Position numbers and translations under genes: made by a program. Below are positions 41,393 to 49,836 of a stretch of 64,000 bases of DNA, piece after piece. Under the pieces are notes generated by a model. That model saw only the letters and a list, made by a program, of their open reading frames with translations, was not told where the DNA came from and did no database searches. The stretch is from assembly GCA_050944015.1 (NCBI GenBank), contig JBMNQG010000001.1:1-64000 (forward strand), read 5' to 3'. Position 1 is the stretch's first letter. The number at the start of each line of letters is the position of its first letter. The DNA comes from DUOX01 sp050944015 (GTDB taxonomy: Bacteria; Bacillota; Clostridia; Oscillospirales; Oscillospiraceae).

Positions 41393-42020
41393 GCTGAGAC
41401 TGAGATTTGCAAAGACGGGGCGGGCGGTGTATATCTCTCACCTGGACCTGATGCGCACCATGCAGCGCGCTTTTTTCCGGGCGGGGCTGCCCCTTAGATA
41501 CTCGGAGGGCTTCAACCCCCACGCCCAGATTTCCATAGCCCTGCCCCTTTCAGTAGGCGCCGCCAGCCTGTGCGAGCTCATGGATTTCCGCCTGGATGCG
41601 GAGGCGGAACTCTCGGAAATTCCCGCAAGGCTCAATGCCGTAATGCCCGAGGGCATAGAAGCAATCGAGGCCTACCAGGCTGTTCGCAAATTCAGGGAAC
41701 TGAAATGGCTCCGTGTAAGAGGAGACTTTGAGTGCGATAATAAAATGAAACGGGAGCTTGAGCGATTTTTTTCCGCCGAGAGCATAGTTGTCCCCAAAAG
41801 GACAAAAAAGGGCGTAAGCGACATGGACATAAAGCCAGCCGTCCGGTCCATCAGCTTCACGGACAGGGGGCTTGAGGCCGTGGTCTCCGCTCAGGAGCCA
41901 AGTTTAAATCCCGAGCTTTTGGTGCAGGCCATAGAACACTTGGCCCCGGAACTGGCTCCCGACTTCGTCCGCTTTACCAGGCTGGAGGTTTATGATGAAA
42001 AGATGGAAATATTCAGGTAA
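41385..42020 (+). CDS. DUF2344 radical-SAM-linked protein (TIGR03936 family)
   Basis: 211 residues from GTG 41385 (AAAGGTG nine bases upstream); the frame extends to 41373. It begins with the family hallmark KLRLRFAKTGRAVYISHLDLMR and contains GFNPHAQISIALPLSVG. It overlaps the end of the radical SAM gene by eight bases and is presumed to be its partner or substrate-binding subunit. No catalytic motif of its own is visible. Confidence 0.88.
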   Translation: MDKLRLRFAKTGRAVYISHLDLMRTMQRAFFRAGLPLRYSEGFNPHAQISIALPLSVGAASLCELMDFRLDAEAELSEIPARLNAVMPEGIEAIEAYQAVRKFRELKWLRVRGDFECDNKMKRELERFFSAESIVVPKRTKKGVSDMDIKPAVRSISFTDRGLEAVVSAQEPSLNPELLVQAIEHLAPELAPDFVRFTRLEVYDEKMEIFR

Positions 42021-42027
42021 AAAGCTC

Positions 42028-42056
42028 TTGCAATTTATATTAACTTGTGTTAATAT
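42028..42056 (+). promoter_or_regulatory. Sigma-A promoter of rplS
   Basis: TTGCAA (42028-42033) and TAATAT (42051-42056) have a 17-base spacer. Transcription should start near 42063, giving a leader of about 90 bases. Confidence 0.75.
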
Positions 42057-42062
42057 GTCAGG

Positions 42063-42152
42063 GTCTATGCGAAAAACCCAGTTTTTCGCCCATCAGGGGC
42101 GGTCCGCTGCCGAATACCGGTAAGAACGCCTGCAGTGAAGGGAGGATTGCAT
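42063..42152 (+). promoter_or_regulatory. Structured 5' leader of rplS, possible L19 autoregulatory element
   Basis: The leader contains a clear hairpin, GCGAAAAAC/GTTTTTCGC (42069-42089), and a second possible stem in the GGGGCGG-TCCGCTGCC segment. Firmicutes rplS genes often carry an L19 leader that binds the protein for feedback control. The match here is by position and structure, not by sequence search. Confidence 0.4.
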
Positions 42153-42494
42153 ATGGATTTGATTAATGCTCTTACTCAGCAGTATATGAAGCCTGAACTT
42201 CCTGCAATGAACGTAGGCGATACCGTCCGGGTCACCGTCCGCGTAAAGGAAGGTAATCGCGTTCGTAATCAGGCTTTCGAAGGCATTATAATTGCCAAAA
42301 AGCATGGCGGTATCAATCAGACCATTACCGTCCGTCGTGTCTCCTACAATGTTGGCTGCGAAAAAGTTTTCCCCGTCCACTCTCCCAGCATCGTGTCTGT
42401 GGAGGTATTGAGACGCGGTAAGGTCCGTAGGGCTAAGCTTTATTACCTTCGTGACCGTGTTGGAAAAAAGGCCAAAGTCAAGGAACTTATCTAA
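42153..42494 (+). CDS. rplS: 50S ribosomal protein L19
   Basis: 113 residues from ATG 42153 with GGGAGG upstream. All L19 landmarks are present: MNVGDTVRVTVRVKEGNR, FEGIIIAKKHGGIN, VRRVSYNVGCEKVFPVHSP and RRAKLYYLRDRVGKKAKVKE. It sits at the 30S-50S interface. The gene has its own promoter, leader and terminator. Confidence 0.97.
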   Translation: MDLINALTQQYMKPELPAMNVGDTVRVTVRVKEGNRVRNQAFEGIIIAKKHGGINQTITVRRVSYNVGCEKVFPVHSPSIVSVEVLRRGKVRRAKLYYLRDRVGKKAKVKELI

Positions 42495-42501
42495 CTTTCT
42501 C

Positions 42502-42529
42502 AAAAAAAGGGGCGGCAGCCTCTTTTTTT
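42502..42529 (+). terminator. Terminator after rplS
   Basis: A short stem (AGGGGC, loop GGCA, GCCTCT with one G-U pair) flanked by seven A and seven T residues is a standard intrinsic terminator. Confidence 0.8.
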
Positions 42530-42530
42530 G

Positions 42531-42560
42531 TTGCTTATGTTGAAGAATCTAGTGTATAAT
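42531..42560 (+). promoter_or_regulatory. Probable promoter of the lepB operon
   Basis: TTGCTT (42531-42536) and a perfect TATAAT (42555-42560) have an 18-base spacer. It starts immediately after the rplS terminator and would drive lepB-rbgA-rnhB-yraN-thrC. Confidence 0.55.
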
Positions 42561-42617
42561 AATTTAGATAAATATTCCTGGGCATAGCAGCCAATAATCC
42601 ATTCGGAAGGTAGTAAT

Positions 42618-43223
42618 ATGGACATAAACAACGGGAGCAATGTTGCTGATGAAAAGGGCGTGAGCCCTGGAAATGAACTTCCCGGCGCGGGAAATTCCTC
42701 GAAACTGCTCAGCGAGATTTATGACTGGATACAGTGCCTGGTGTCCGCCCTTCTCATCTGTGTGCTTGTATTTGTCTTTTTCGTGCGCATGATAGATGTG
42801 GTGGGGCATTCCATGGAGCCCACTCTTAACGACAGTGATAAGGTCATAATCTCAGACCTGTTCTATACCCCCAAGTCCGGCGACATTGTGGTGCTACGCC
42901 TGGAGAGCTTCCGCAAGGAGCCCATCGTCAAGCGCATTATTGCCACAGAGGGTCAGACTGTGGACATTGATTTCGAAAACGGAATAGTTTATGTGGACGG
43001 CCAAGCCCTTGAAGAGGATTACACTGCCGAGGCCACATTCACCCGCCTTGACTTTTACGGGCCGGTTACGGTGCCCGAAGGCAAGGTTTTCGTCATGGGC
43101 GACAACCGGAACAATTCTACCGACAGCCGGGACGACCGTATCGGGTTTATTGACGAGCGGTATATAATGGGCAAGGTATACTGGATAGTATTTCCTCTTA
43201 AGAAGTTTGGCTCGGTCTACTGA
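42618..43223 (+). CDS. lepB: Signal peptidase I
   Basis: 201 residues with one N-terminal membrane helix (LVSALLICVLVFVFFV). The catalytic serine is in VGHSMEPTL, the general-base lysine in IVKRIIATEG, and the box E motif reads VMGDNRNNSTDSR. It removes signal peptides on the outer side of the membrane. The single anchor and length match the short Gram-positive SipS type. rbgA starts 14 bases after the stop. Confidence 0.95.
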   Translation: MDINNGSNVADEKGVSPGNELPGAGNSSKLLSEIYDWIQCLVSALLICVLVFVFFVRMIDVVGHSMEPTLNDSDKVIISDLFYTPKSGDIVVLRLESFRKEPIVKRIIATEGQTVDIDFENGIVYVDGQALEEDYTAEATFTRLDFYGPVTVPEGKVFVMGDNRNNSTDSRDDRIGFIDERYIMGKVYWIVFPLKKFGSVY

Positions 43224-43236
43224 TTCGGAGCTGAGT

Positions 43237-44109
43237 ATGAACGAGAGGCAGGAGCTGAATATACAGTGGTATCCCGGGCATATGACAAAAGCCCGGAGAA
43301 TGATAGAGTCCAACCTGAAACTGGTGGATGTGGTATGCGAGATAATCGACGCCCGTATACCATATTCCAGCAGAAACCCCGATATTGACCGCCTGGTGGG
43401 TTCAAAGCCCAGGCTTCTTATTTTAAATCGCATTGACCAGGCGGACCCCGCTATGACCGCCCGCTGGAAGGAGCACTTCAAATCCTGCGGCTTTCATGTT
43501 CTCGAAACCGACTGCCGCAGCGGGAAGGGCGTTGCAAGCTTTTCAAAAGCGGTGCGCGCCATCCTGAAGGATAAGCTGGAGGAATACGCCGCCAAAGGCC
43601 AGTCGGGCCGCCCCCTGCGGGCCATGGTTCTGGGAATCCCCAATGTTGGGAAGTCAACCTTTATCAACAAGGTTGCGGGGCGCAAGGCGGCCGCTGCCTC
43701 CGACAGGCCGGGAGTTACCCGCGGGAAGCATTGGATAACCGTGGACAGGCAGCTCGAGCTGCTGGATACACCTGGCATACTCTGGCCCCGTTTTGACAGC
43801 CGGGAGGTTGGGGAAGCCCTTGCCGTCACCGGCGCCATCCGGGACGAGGTTGTGGATACTGAGGCACTGGCCGCCAATTTGCTGGTAAGGCTGAGGGAGA
43901 TGTACCCCGAAAGCATCCGGAACCGGTACAAGTTTACCCCGGAACCGGAGGCCTCCGGCTTTGAGCTGCTTGAAACCGCGGCAAAAAAGAGGGGATTTTT
44001 AATCTCCGGCGGCGAATACGACACGGAGCGCATGGCGGCGGTGCTTCTGGACGAATTCCGAAGCGGCAAGCTGGGGCGCATAACCCTTGAATCGCCTCCA
44101 GCGTCCTGA
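43237..44109 (+). CDS. rbgA: Ribosome biogenesis GTPase RbgA (YlqF)
   Basis: 290 residues with the circularly permuted GTPase order: G4 (LNRIDQAD) precedes G1 (GIPNVGKST), and G3 (DTPGILWP) follows. The N-terminus NIQWYPGHMTKARR is the family signature. RbgA acts late in 50S subunit assembly. ATG 43237 has GGAGCTGAG upstream; the frame extends into lepB. The surrounding rplS-lepB-rbgA-rnhB order is conserved in Firmicutes. Confidence 0.95.
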   Translation: MNERQELNIQWYPGHMTKARRMIESNLKLVDVVCEIIDARIPYSSRNPDIDRLVGSKPRLLILNRIDQADPAMTARWKEHFKSCGFHVLETDCRSGKGVASFSKAVRAILKDKLEEYAAKGQSGRPLRAMVLGIPNVGKSTFINKVAGRKAAAASDRPGVTRGKHWITVDRQLELLDTPGILWPRFDSREVGEALAVTGAIRDEVVDTEALAANLLVRLREMYPESIRNRYKFTPEPEASGFELLETAAKKRGFLISGGEYDTERMAAVLLDEFRSGKLGRITLESPPAS

Positions 44110-44133
44110 TTTCAAGCTGAAGAGGGAAATCCA

Positions 44134-44730
44134 GTGGATTTGTGGTCGATAGAAAATGAAATACTTGACTCCGGTATTTCGCCCGTCTGCGGCGTTGACG
44201 AAGCCGGGAGAGGGCCCCTGGCGGGGCCGGTGTGCGCCGCCGCGGTAATCCTGCCCAGGGGTCTTGAGATTCCGGGGCTTGACGACTCCAAGAAGCTGAC
44301 GCCCAAGCGCAGGGAGGCCCTTTACCATGTAATCTGTTCCAGGGCGGTCGCCTACGGAATTGCGTTCGCCTCCGTGGAGGAGATAGAGCAGCTCAACATT
44401 CTGGGGGCAACCTACCTTGCCATGAACCGGGCGATAGAGGCCCTGAGCCTTAAGCCCGCCCTGGCGCTGATTGACGGAAACTGCAATGCCGGAATCAAGT
44501 ATCCCAGCAGATGCATAGTGGGCGGGGACGGGAAATGCGTCTCCATTGCCGCAGCCTCTATTCTCGCCAAGGTAAGCCGCGACAGGCTTATGTGCAAGCT
44601 GGCGGAGAAATACTCCAATTATGGCTTCGAGCGGCATATGGGATACGCCACAAAAATGCATTATGAAGCCCTCAGGGTATATGGCCCGTCCCCAATACAT
44701 AGACTTTCTTTCCTGAAAAAACTGCACTAG
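44134..44730 (+). CDS. rnhB: Ribonuclease HII
   Basis: 198 residues beginning at GTG 44134. The metal-binding acidic motif GVDEAGRGPLAGP and the later ALIDGN aspartate are present, together with KVSRDRLM and GYATKMH. It cleaves RNA-DNA hybrids and single ribonucleotides in DNA. yraN follows after nine bases. Confidence 0.95.
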   Translation: MDLWSIENEILDSGISPVCGVDEAGRGPLAGPVCAAAVILPRGLEIPGLDDSKKLTPKRREALYHVICSRAVAYGIAFASVEEIEQLNILGATYLAMNRAIEALSLKPALALIDGNCNAGIKYPSRCIVGGDGKCVSIAAASILAKVSRDRLMCKLAEKYSNYGFERHMGYATKMHYEALRVYGPSPIHRLSFLKKLH

Positions 44731-44739
44731 GAGCCGGTT

Positions 44740-45102
44740 ATGGAAAAGAAACTTGCTGGCCGCTGGGGCGAGCTTAAGGCGGCGGAATACCTGAAAAGCC
44801 GCAGATACAAGGTAATCGGCATGAACTACAGCTGCCGCCAGGGCGAGATTGACATTATCGCGCAAAATAAGGAGTATCTGGTTTTTGCCGAGGTCAAGCT
44901 TAGGAAAAATGACCGATTTGCGCAGGCAATGGAATTCGTTACTCTCTCCAAGCAGAAAAAAATAATTGCCGCTGCGCAGCAATGGCTTTCGGAAAACCCT
45001 ACGGAGCTCCAGCCCCGTTTCGACGTCATCGAAATCTACGCACCGGAGGGCAGCGCCAGCAAGGAAATTAGGATTAACCACATTGAAAACGCATTCATGT
45101 AA
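44740..45102 (+). CDS. yraN: YraN/UPF0102 family nuclease-like protein
   Basis: 120 residues with a PD-(D/E)xK nuclease-like core: GELKAAEYL, then RQGEIDIIA, then VFAEVKLR. The family is conserved next to rnhB and is thought to act on Holliday junctions or other DNA structures, without a settled role. The gene is coupled to rnhB and thrC by short gaps. Confidence 0.92.
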   Translation: MEKKLAGRWGELKAAEYLKSRRYKVIGMNYSCRQGEIDIIAQNKEYLVFAEVKLRKNDRFAQAMEFVTLSKQKKIIAAAQQWLSENPTELQPRFDVIEIYAPEGSASKEIRINHIENAFM

Positions 45103-45113
45103 GGAGCCCGAAG

Positions 45114-46586
45114 ATGAAGTATTTCAGTACACGCAACAGCAGTATGAAAGTGTCGGCCTCACAGGCCATTGCCAGAGGGCTTGCGCCGGACGGAGGCCTT
45201 TTCGTACCTGAAATAGTGCCGGCCCTTTCACAGCAGGAGATAGCTTCCCTCTGCGGCATTGACTACCGGGGCCGAGCCCTGCATATATTGTCCAAGTTTC
45301 TGGACGAGTTTGAAAGGCCGGAGCTGGAGTCCTTTGTCAACGCCGCATATGGGGAGAACTTTTACCATCCTGATGTGGCGCCCCTCAGCTTCCTGGGAGA
45401 GAATACCGCAATGCTGGAGCTGTGGCATGGCCCCACCTGCGCCTTCAAGGACATGGCCCTGCAGATGCTTCCGCACCTTTTAACCGCGTCCCTGAGGAAA
45501 AACGGCGAAACTCGCCAGGTCTGCGTACTGGTGGCCACGTCCGGCGACACAGGCAAAGCGGCCCTGGAGGGGTTTAAGGATGTGGAGGGTACCAGAATCA
45601 TAGTGTTTTATCCCCGGGACGGAGTATCCGATATACAGAAGCTCCAGATGATTACCCAGACGGGGAACAACGTTCTGGTCAGCGCCGTTGCCGGCAACTT
45701 CGACGACGCCCAGGCTGGAGTAAAGGCAATTTTCAGGGACCGCCAATTTGAAAAAGCGCTGGATGAGCGCGGATTTTTCCTGTCTTCCGCCAACTCCATC
45801 AACTGGGGCCGTCTCCTGCCTCAGATTATATATTATGTGTCAGCCTACTGTGACCTTTTGAAGGCAAACAGAATAAAAATGGGAGAAAAGGTAAATTTCT
45901 GCGTTCCTACGGGAAATTTCGGGAACATTCTGGCCGCCTGGTACGCCAAACAGATGGGGCTGCCGGTAAACAGGCTTATCTGCGCCTCAAACCGGAATAA
46001 CATTCTTACGGATTTCATCAACACCGGCGTCTACGACAGGAACCGGGATTTTTATACTACGATATCCCCATCCATGGATATTCTTATTTCAAGCAATCTT
46101 GAGCGCCTGCTCCACGCACTGAGCGGCGATGCCGAAGTTTCGGATTATATGTCGCAGCTCAACGAAACCGGCAGGTACGCCGTGAGCGATAAGATTAAGG
46201 CGGCCGTACAATCCGATTTTGCCGCGGGATATTGCACCGATGAGGACACAAAGGCTGAAATAAAACGGGTTTTCAGGGAATATAATTATCTTATGGACAC
46301 TCACACCGCCGTGGCGTATAAAGTGCTTCGGGATTACCGCCAGGCTTCGGGAGACGACGCAGTCACAGTCGTGGTCTCCACGGCCAGCCCGTTTAAATTT
46401 GCCGAAGACGTGCTGGACGCCCTGGGAGTAAATGATGGACGTGAATTTCCCCTGAAAGCCCTCGCCGAGGCCACGGGCGTAGTTTCCCCCGTGCCCCTGG
46501 AAGGGCTTGAAAACCGCCAGACGCGTTTTCCAGGCTGCGTGGAAAAATCGGAAATGCTGAGCCTGGTGGACGGTTTTCTCTCCTGA
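45114..46586 (+). CDS. thrC: Threonine synthase
   Basis: 490 residues, the long ThrC form. The PLP lysine lies in GPTCAFKDMALQ, the phosphate-binding region reads ATSGDTGKAAL, and FCVPTGNFGNILAAWYAKQ is diagnostic. It converts O-phosphohomoserine to threonine. It is the last gene of the lepB operon; no other threonine gene is in the window and no T-box leader is visible before it. Confidence 0.95.
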   Translation: MKYFSTRNSSMKVSASQAIARGLAPDGGLFVPEIVPALSQQEIASLCGIDYRGRALHILSKFLDEFERPELESFVNAAYGENFYHPDVAPLSFLGENTAMLELWHGPTCAFKDMALQMLPHLLTASLRKNGETRQVCVLVATSGDTGKAALEGFKDVEGTRIIVFYPRDGVSDIQKLQMITQTGNNVLVSAVAGNFDDAQAGVKAIFRDRQFEKALDERGFFLSSANSINWGRLLPQIIYYVSAYCDLLKANRIKMGEKVNFCVPTGNFGNILAAWYAKQMGLPVNRLICASNRNNILTDFINTGVYDRNRDFYTTISPSMDILISSNLERLLHALSGDAEVSDYMSQLNETGRYAVSDKIKAAVQSDFAAGYCTDEDTKAEIKRVFREYNYLMDTHTAVAYKVLRDYRQASGDDAVTVVVSTASPFKFAEDVLDALGVNDGREFPLKALAEATGVVSPVPLEGLENRQTRFPGCVEKSEMLSLVDGFLS

Positions 46587-46595
46587 AATATGTAA

Positions 46596-46614
46596 AGGCG
46601 AACCAAGTTCGCCT
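46596..46614. terminator. Small hairpin between thrC and the DUF1540 gene
   Basis: AGGCGAAC, loop CAA, GTTCGCCT form a perfect 8-bp stem. The T tract is poor (CTTGATGTT). It lies between converging genes. Confidence 0.45.
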
Positions 46615-46621
46615 CTTGATG

Positions 46622-46804
46622 TTACGATGATTTTGGAGTGAAGGTTGCACAGAAGGTCTCGGCCTTCCGATTGGCGTTTTCGTTCTCTACCATAATCTTT
46701 TCCGCGGTGCATATATCGCCTTTGGAGTGGAAAACGCAGTTTTTAACGTCACACCCTACACTTACACAGGAAAAATTATTATTGTTACCCTTTGTTTGGT
46801 TCAT
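46622..46804 (-). CDS. DUF1540 small cysteine-motif protein
   Basis: 60 residues. The arrangement FSCVSVGCDVKNCVFHSKGDICTA followed by a distal ETFCATF cysteine matches the DUF1540 motif, a likely zinc- or metal-binding small domain of clostridia. GGGAGGAAT lies eight bases before the ATG. Function unknown. Its expression may be sporulation-linked in related organisms, but nothing in this sequence shows that. Confidence 0.8.
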   Translation of the reverse strand: MNQTKGNNNNFSCVSVGCDVKNCVFHSKGDICTAEKIMVENENANRKAETFCATFTPKSS

Positions 46805-46938
46805 ACTTATTCCTCCCTTGCATATCCGGCAATAGTTTTACCGGTTTTAATATTATTTCCCGGGTAATAAATCGTATGCGCCGGAGCCGGCCGGAGGAAT
46901 TGGCCGTTAGCTTTATTCTCCTTGATGGGAGGGAGCAA

Positions 46939-47628
46939 ATGTCTTTATATGCCATCGGCGACCTGCACCTGTCCCTGGGCACGGATAAGCCCATGGATGT
47001 TTTCGGCAGGGAATGGGAAAATTATGTTGAAAAAATAATAGAAGGATTTAAGGACATATCGGAGGACGACGTCTGCGTTATATGCGGGGACATCAGCTGG
47101 GGCATGAACCTCAAAGAGGCTGAAGAGGATTTCCTGTTTATAAGCAGGCTTCCCGGGAAGAAGATAATTTTAAAGGGCAATCACGACTACTGGTGGTCGA
47201 CGGCCAAAAAGGCGTACAGTTTTTTTGATGAAAAAGGCATAAACAATATAGAAATCCTGCACAATAACTGCTTTTTTTATGGGGATGTGGCCATCTGCGG
47301 AACCCGGGGCTGGTTTTATGAGGAGGAAAAAGACAGCGAGCACGACAGAAAAATCGTGCTCAGGGAGCTGGGGCGTCTTGAGACTTCGCTGAAGGCGGCG
47401 GGGGATAAGGAGAAGCTGGTTTTTCTCCACTATCCGCCCAAATATGGCGACTACGAGTGCGGGGAGATTCTGGACCTGCTGAACAAATATAAGGTAAGCC
47501 TCTGCTGCTACGGCCACATTCACAGCAAAGGCCGTCAGATGGCGTTCGAAGGCTATTACCGGGGGGTCCGCCACGTGCTTGTCTCTGCCGACCATCTCCG
47601 CTTCAGACCATATCATATAAAATATTAA
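46939..47628 (+). CDS. Calcineurin-like metallophosphoesterase
   Basis: 229 residues with all metal-site motifs: AIGDLHLS, ICGDISWG, KGNHDYWW, FLHYPP and CYGHIHSKG. ATG 46939 follows GGGAGG; the longer open frame has no ribosome site. The YkuE-like type hydrolyses unknown phosphoesters. It stands alone before the tig promoter. Confidence 0.88.
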   Translation: MSLYAIGDLHLSLGTDKPMDVFGREWENYVEKIIEGFKDISEDDVCVICGDISWGMNLKEAEEDFLFISRLPGKKIILKGNHDYWWSTAKKAYSFFDEKGINNIEILHNNCFFYGDVAICGTRGWFYEEEKDSEHDRKIVLRELGRLETSLKAAGDKEKLVFLHYPPKYGDYECGEILDLLNKYKVSLCCYGHIHSKGRQMAFEGYYRGVRHVLVSADHLRFRPYHIKY

Positions 47629-47640
47629 ATTAATATATGT

Positions 47641-47669
47641 TTGCAATTCCATTTTCAGTCTGATATAAT
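47641..47669 (+). promoter_or_regulatory. Extended -10 sigma-A promoter of tig
   Basis: TTGCAA (47641-47646) and TATAAT (47664-47669) are 17 bases apart, with an added TGA giving the TGnTATAAT extended form. The start codon is about 77 bases downstream. Confidence 0.8.
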
Positions 47670-47745
47670 ATAAGATACGCGACTTTTATACTGTTATTAC
47701 GATGTTTATGAAATGCTGATATGAAATTTAGGAGGATTACACCCA

Positions 47746-49155
47746 ATGATCGTTAAGAGCATTGAAAAAAGAGAGAACAACACCGCCACATTCCAAGTTG
47801 AAATCAATAGAGAGGAATTTGAAGCTGCCATCAATAGAGCATATCTGAAAAACAAGCAGAACATTATGGTGCCCGGATTCAGAAAGGGTAAGGCTCCAAG
47901 AATGGTCATTGAGGGTATGTTCGGCTCCGATGTATTTTACGAAGATGCAATTGATGACCTGTCTCCGATGGCTTTCAAGTTTGGAGTAGACAAGGAAGCG
48001 CTGGAGACAGTTGGACGGCCTACTTTAACCGACATGAATATATCCGAGGAAATAGAGGTTACTCTCACATTTGAGACTGCCCTTTACCCCGCTGTCACCC
48101 TTGGCCAGTATAAGGGCCTTGAAGCTCCCAAGCCTGCGGTAAAAGTCGAGGAATCCGATGTGGATGCCGAGCTTGAGTCTCTCCGCAAGAGAAACTCCCG
48201 CCTGCAGACTGTGGACCGCACCGCGGCGGAGGGCGATACTGCCATGATCGACTTTGAAGGTTTCATCAACGGCGAGGCCTTTGAGGGCGGCAAGGGCGAA
48301 AACTATAATCTGGTCCTCGGTTCCGGCCAGTTTATCCCCGGCTTTGAGGAGCAGGTGATAGGCATGTCTGCCGGAGAGGAGAAGGATATAAACGTCACCT
48401 TCCCCGAGGATTATCATGAGGAATTTGCCGGAAAGAACGCCGTTTTCCGCGTAAAGCTCAACGAGGTCAAGGAGACGATTCTCCCTGAGCTTGACGACGA
48501 ATTCGCAAAGGACGTGTCCGAATTTGACACTCTTGAGGAGTATAGGAACAGCGTCCGCGAAAGACTCCTGAAAAGCCGCGAGGACGACGCCACAAGGGAG
48601 TTCAAGGATGCCCTTATTGACAAGGCGGCAAAGAACATGACCGTAATAATACCTGACGCAATGGTAGAAGAACAGGTAGACATGATAATCAACGACTATG
48701 CCCAAAATCTGGCAATGCAGGGCTACAGCCTTGAGCAGTACCTGAGCATGATGGGCATGGACGTCGCCAGCTTCCGCGGCAGCATCAGGCCCACCGCCCT
48801 CCGCCAGATTGAGGTGGAACTGCTTTTGAACAAGGTTGCCGAGGAGGAAATGATTGAGTGCACCGACGAGGAAATCGAGGCGGAGATTGCAAGGCTGGCC
48901 GAACTGTACCAGTTGGAGGCTGAGGAGGTCAAAAAGGCCATATCCGTCGAGACCCTGGCCCGCGACCTGCGCATGAGGAAGGCCGCCAACGTCATCTACG
49001 ATACGGGTATACCCACGGAGCCCGTTGAAGAGGAAAAGGTTAAGGAAGAAGGCGGCGAGGAGGCCAAGACTGAGAGGAAGCCCAGGGCCAGGAAGTCGAC
49101 CAAGGCCAAGGCCGAGGAAAAGAAGGAAGAGGAAGCGACGGAAAAAGCTGAATAA
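47746..49155 (+). CDS. tig: Trigger factor (ribosome-bound chaperone)
   Basis: 469 residues. The N-terminal ribosome-binding domain contains the GFRKGKAPRM signature loop. An FKBP-type prolyl isomerase domain (about 155-245; ATEGDTAMIDFEGF-like strand) and a long helical C-terminal domain follow. The last 45 residues are an unusual Lys/Glu/Ala-rich tail (about 425-469) not present in most trigger factors. It folds nascent chains as they leave the ribosome. clpP and clpX follow, the conserved order. Confidence 0.95.
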   Translation: MIVKSIEKRENNTATFQVEINREEFEAAINRAYLKNKQNIMVPGFRKGKAPRMVIEGMFGSDVFYEDAIDDLSPMAFKFGVDKEALETVGRPTLTDMNISEEIEVTLTFETALYPAVTLGQYKGLEAPKPAVKVEESDVDAELESLRKRNSRLQTVDRTAAEGDTAMIDFEGFINGEAFEGGKGENYNLVLGSGQFIPGFEEQVIGMSAGEEKDINVTFPEDYHEEFAGKNAVFRVKLNEVKETILPELDDEFAKDVSEFDTLEEYRNSVRERLLKSREDDATREFKDALIDKAAKNMTVIIPDAMVEEQVDMIINDYAQNLAMQGYSLEQYLSMMGMDVASFRGSIRPTALRQIEVELLLNKVAEEEMIECTDEEIEAEIARLAELYQLEAEEVKKAISVETLARDLRMRKAANVIYDTGIPTEPVEEEKVKEEGGEEAKTERKPRARKSTKAKAEEKKEEEATEKAE

Positions 49156-49222
49156 TCCTGATTCTATTTGGATATGCTCTCTTGAACGATATTTCAAATT
49201 TTTTACAAAGGAGCGATAATCG

Positions 49223-49804
49223 ATGAGTCTAGTGCCCTATGTAGTTGAACAGACCTCCAGGGGAGAGCGTTCTTACGATATTTTTTCCCGTCTCCTTAAT
49301 GATCGCATAATTATACTGTCCGAAGAAGTTAACGATACAACAGCCAGCTTGATTGTCGCCCAGATGCTTTATCTGGAAGCTCAGGACCCGGATAAAGACA
49401 TTCAGTTCTATATTAATAGTCCTGGCGGCAGCGTCACAGCAGGTCTGGCGATTTATGACACCATGCAGTATATTAAGCCCGACGTCTCCACAATTTGCAT
49501 AGGCATGGCCGCTTCCATGGGCGCGTTTTTGCTCAGCGCCGGCGCCAAGGGAAAGCGCATAGCCCTGCCCAATGTGGAGATTATGATTCACCAGCCCTCC
49601 GGCGGAAGCCGCGGCCAGGCTACGGACATCCAGATCCAGGCGGAGCGTCTTATCAGGATGAAGAAGCGGCTGAACAAAATTCTCGCCGAGAATACCGGCC
49701 AGCCTCTGGAGAGGATTGAAATAGACTGCGAGCGCGACTACTTTATGACCGCTGAGGAAGCAAAGGAATACGGTGTTATTGATAAGATTATCTACAAGCG
49801 CTAA
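49223..49804 (+). CDS. clpP: ATP-dependent Clp protease proteolytic subunit
   Basis: 193 residues with the Ser-His-Asp triad: serine in GMAASMGAFLL, histidine in IMIHQPSGG and the downstream aspartate. The N-terminal VPYVVEQTSRGERSYDIFSRL loop docks the ATPase. It forms the 14-subunit barrel used by ClpX. AAAGGAG precedes the ATG; clpX begins 32 bases after the stop. Confidence 0.97.
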   Translation: MSLVPYVVEQTSRGERSYDIFSRLLNDRIIILSEEVNDTTASLIVAQMLYLEAQDPDKDIQFYINSPGGSVTAGLAIYDTMQYIKPDVSTICIGMAASMGAFLLSAGAKGKRIALPNVEIMIHQPSGGSRGQATDIQIQAERLIRMKKRLNKILAENTGQPLERIEIDCERDYFMTAEEAKEYGVIDKIIYKR

Positions 49805-49836
49805 TATAAAAGTGATTAAATTTTGAGGTATCCGCT

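Noticed and set aside
43999..45081. 360-codon open frame antisense to rnhB and yraN
   Set aside because: Both plus-strand genes have complete family motifs. The antisense product has no domain and no ribosome site.
48025..49197. 390-codon open frame antisense to trigger factor
   Set aside because: Trigger factor is certain. The antisense frame arises from purine-rich codons and has Leu/Gly/Val-rich, motif-free sequence.
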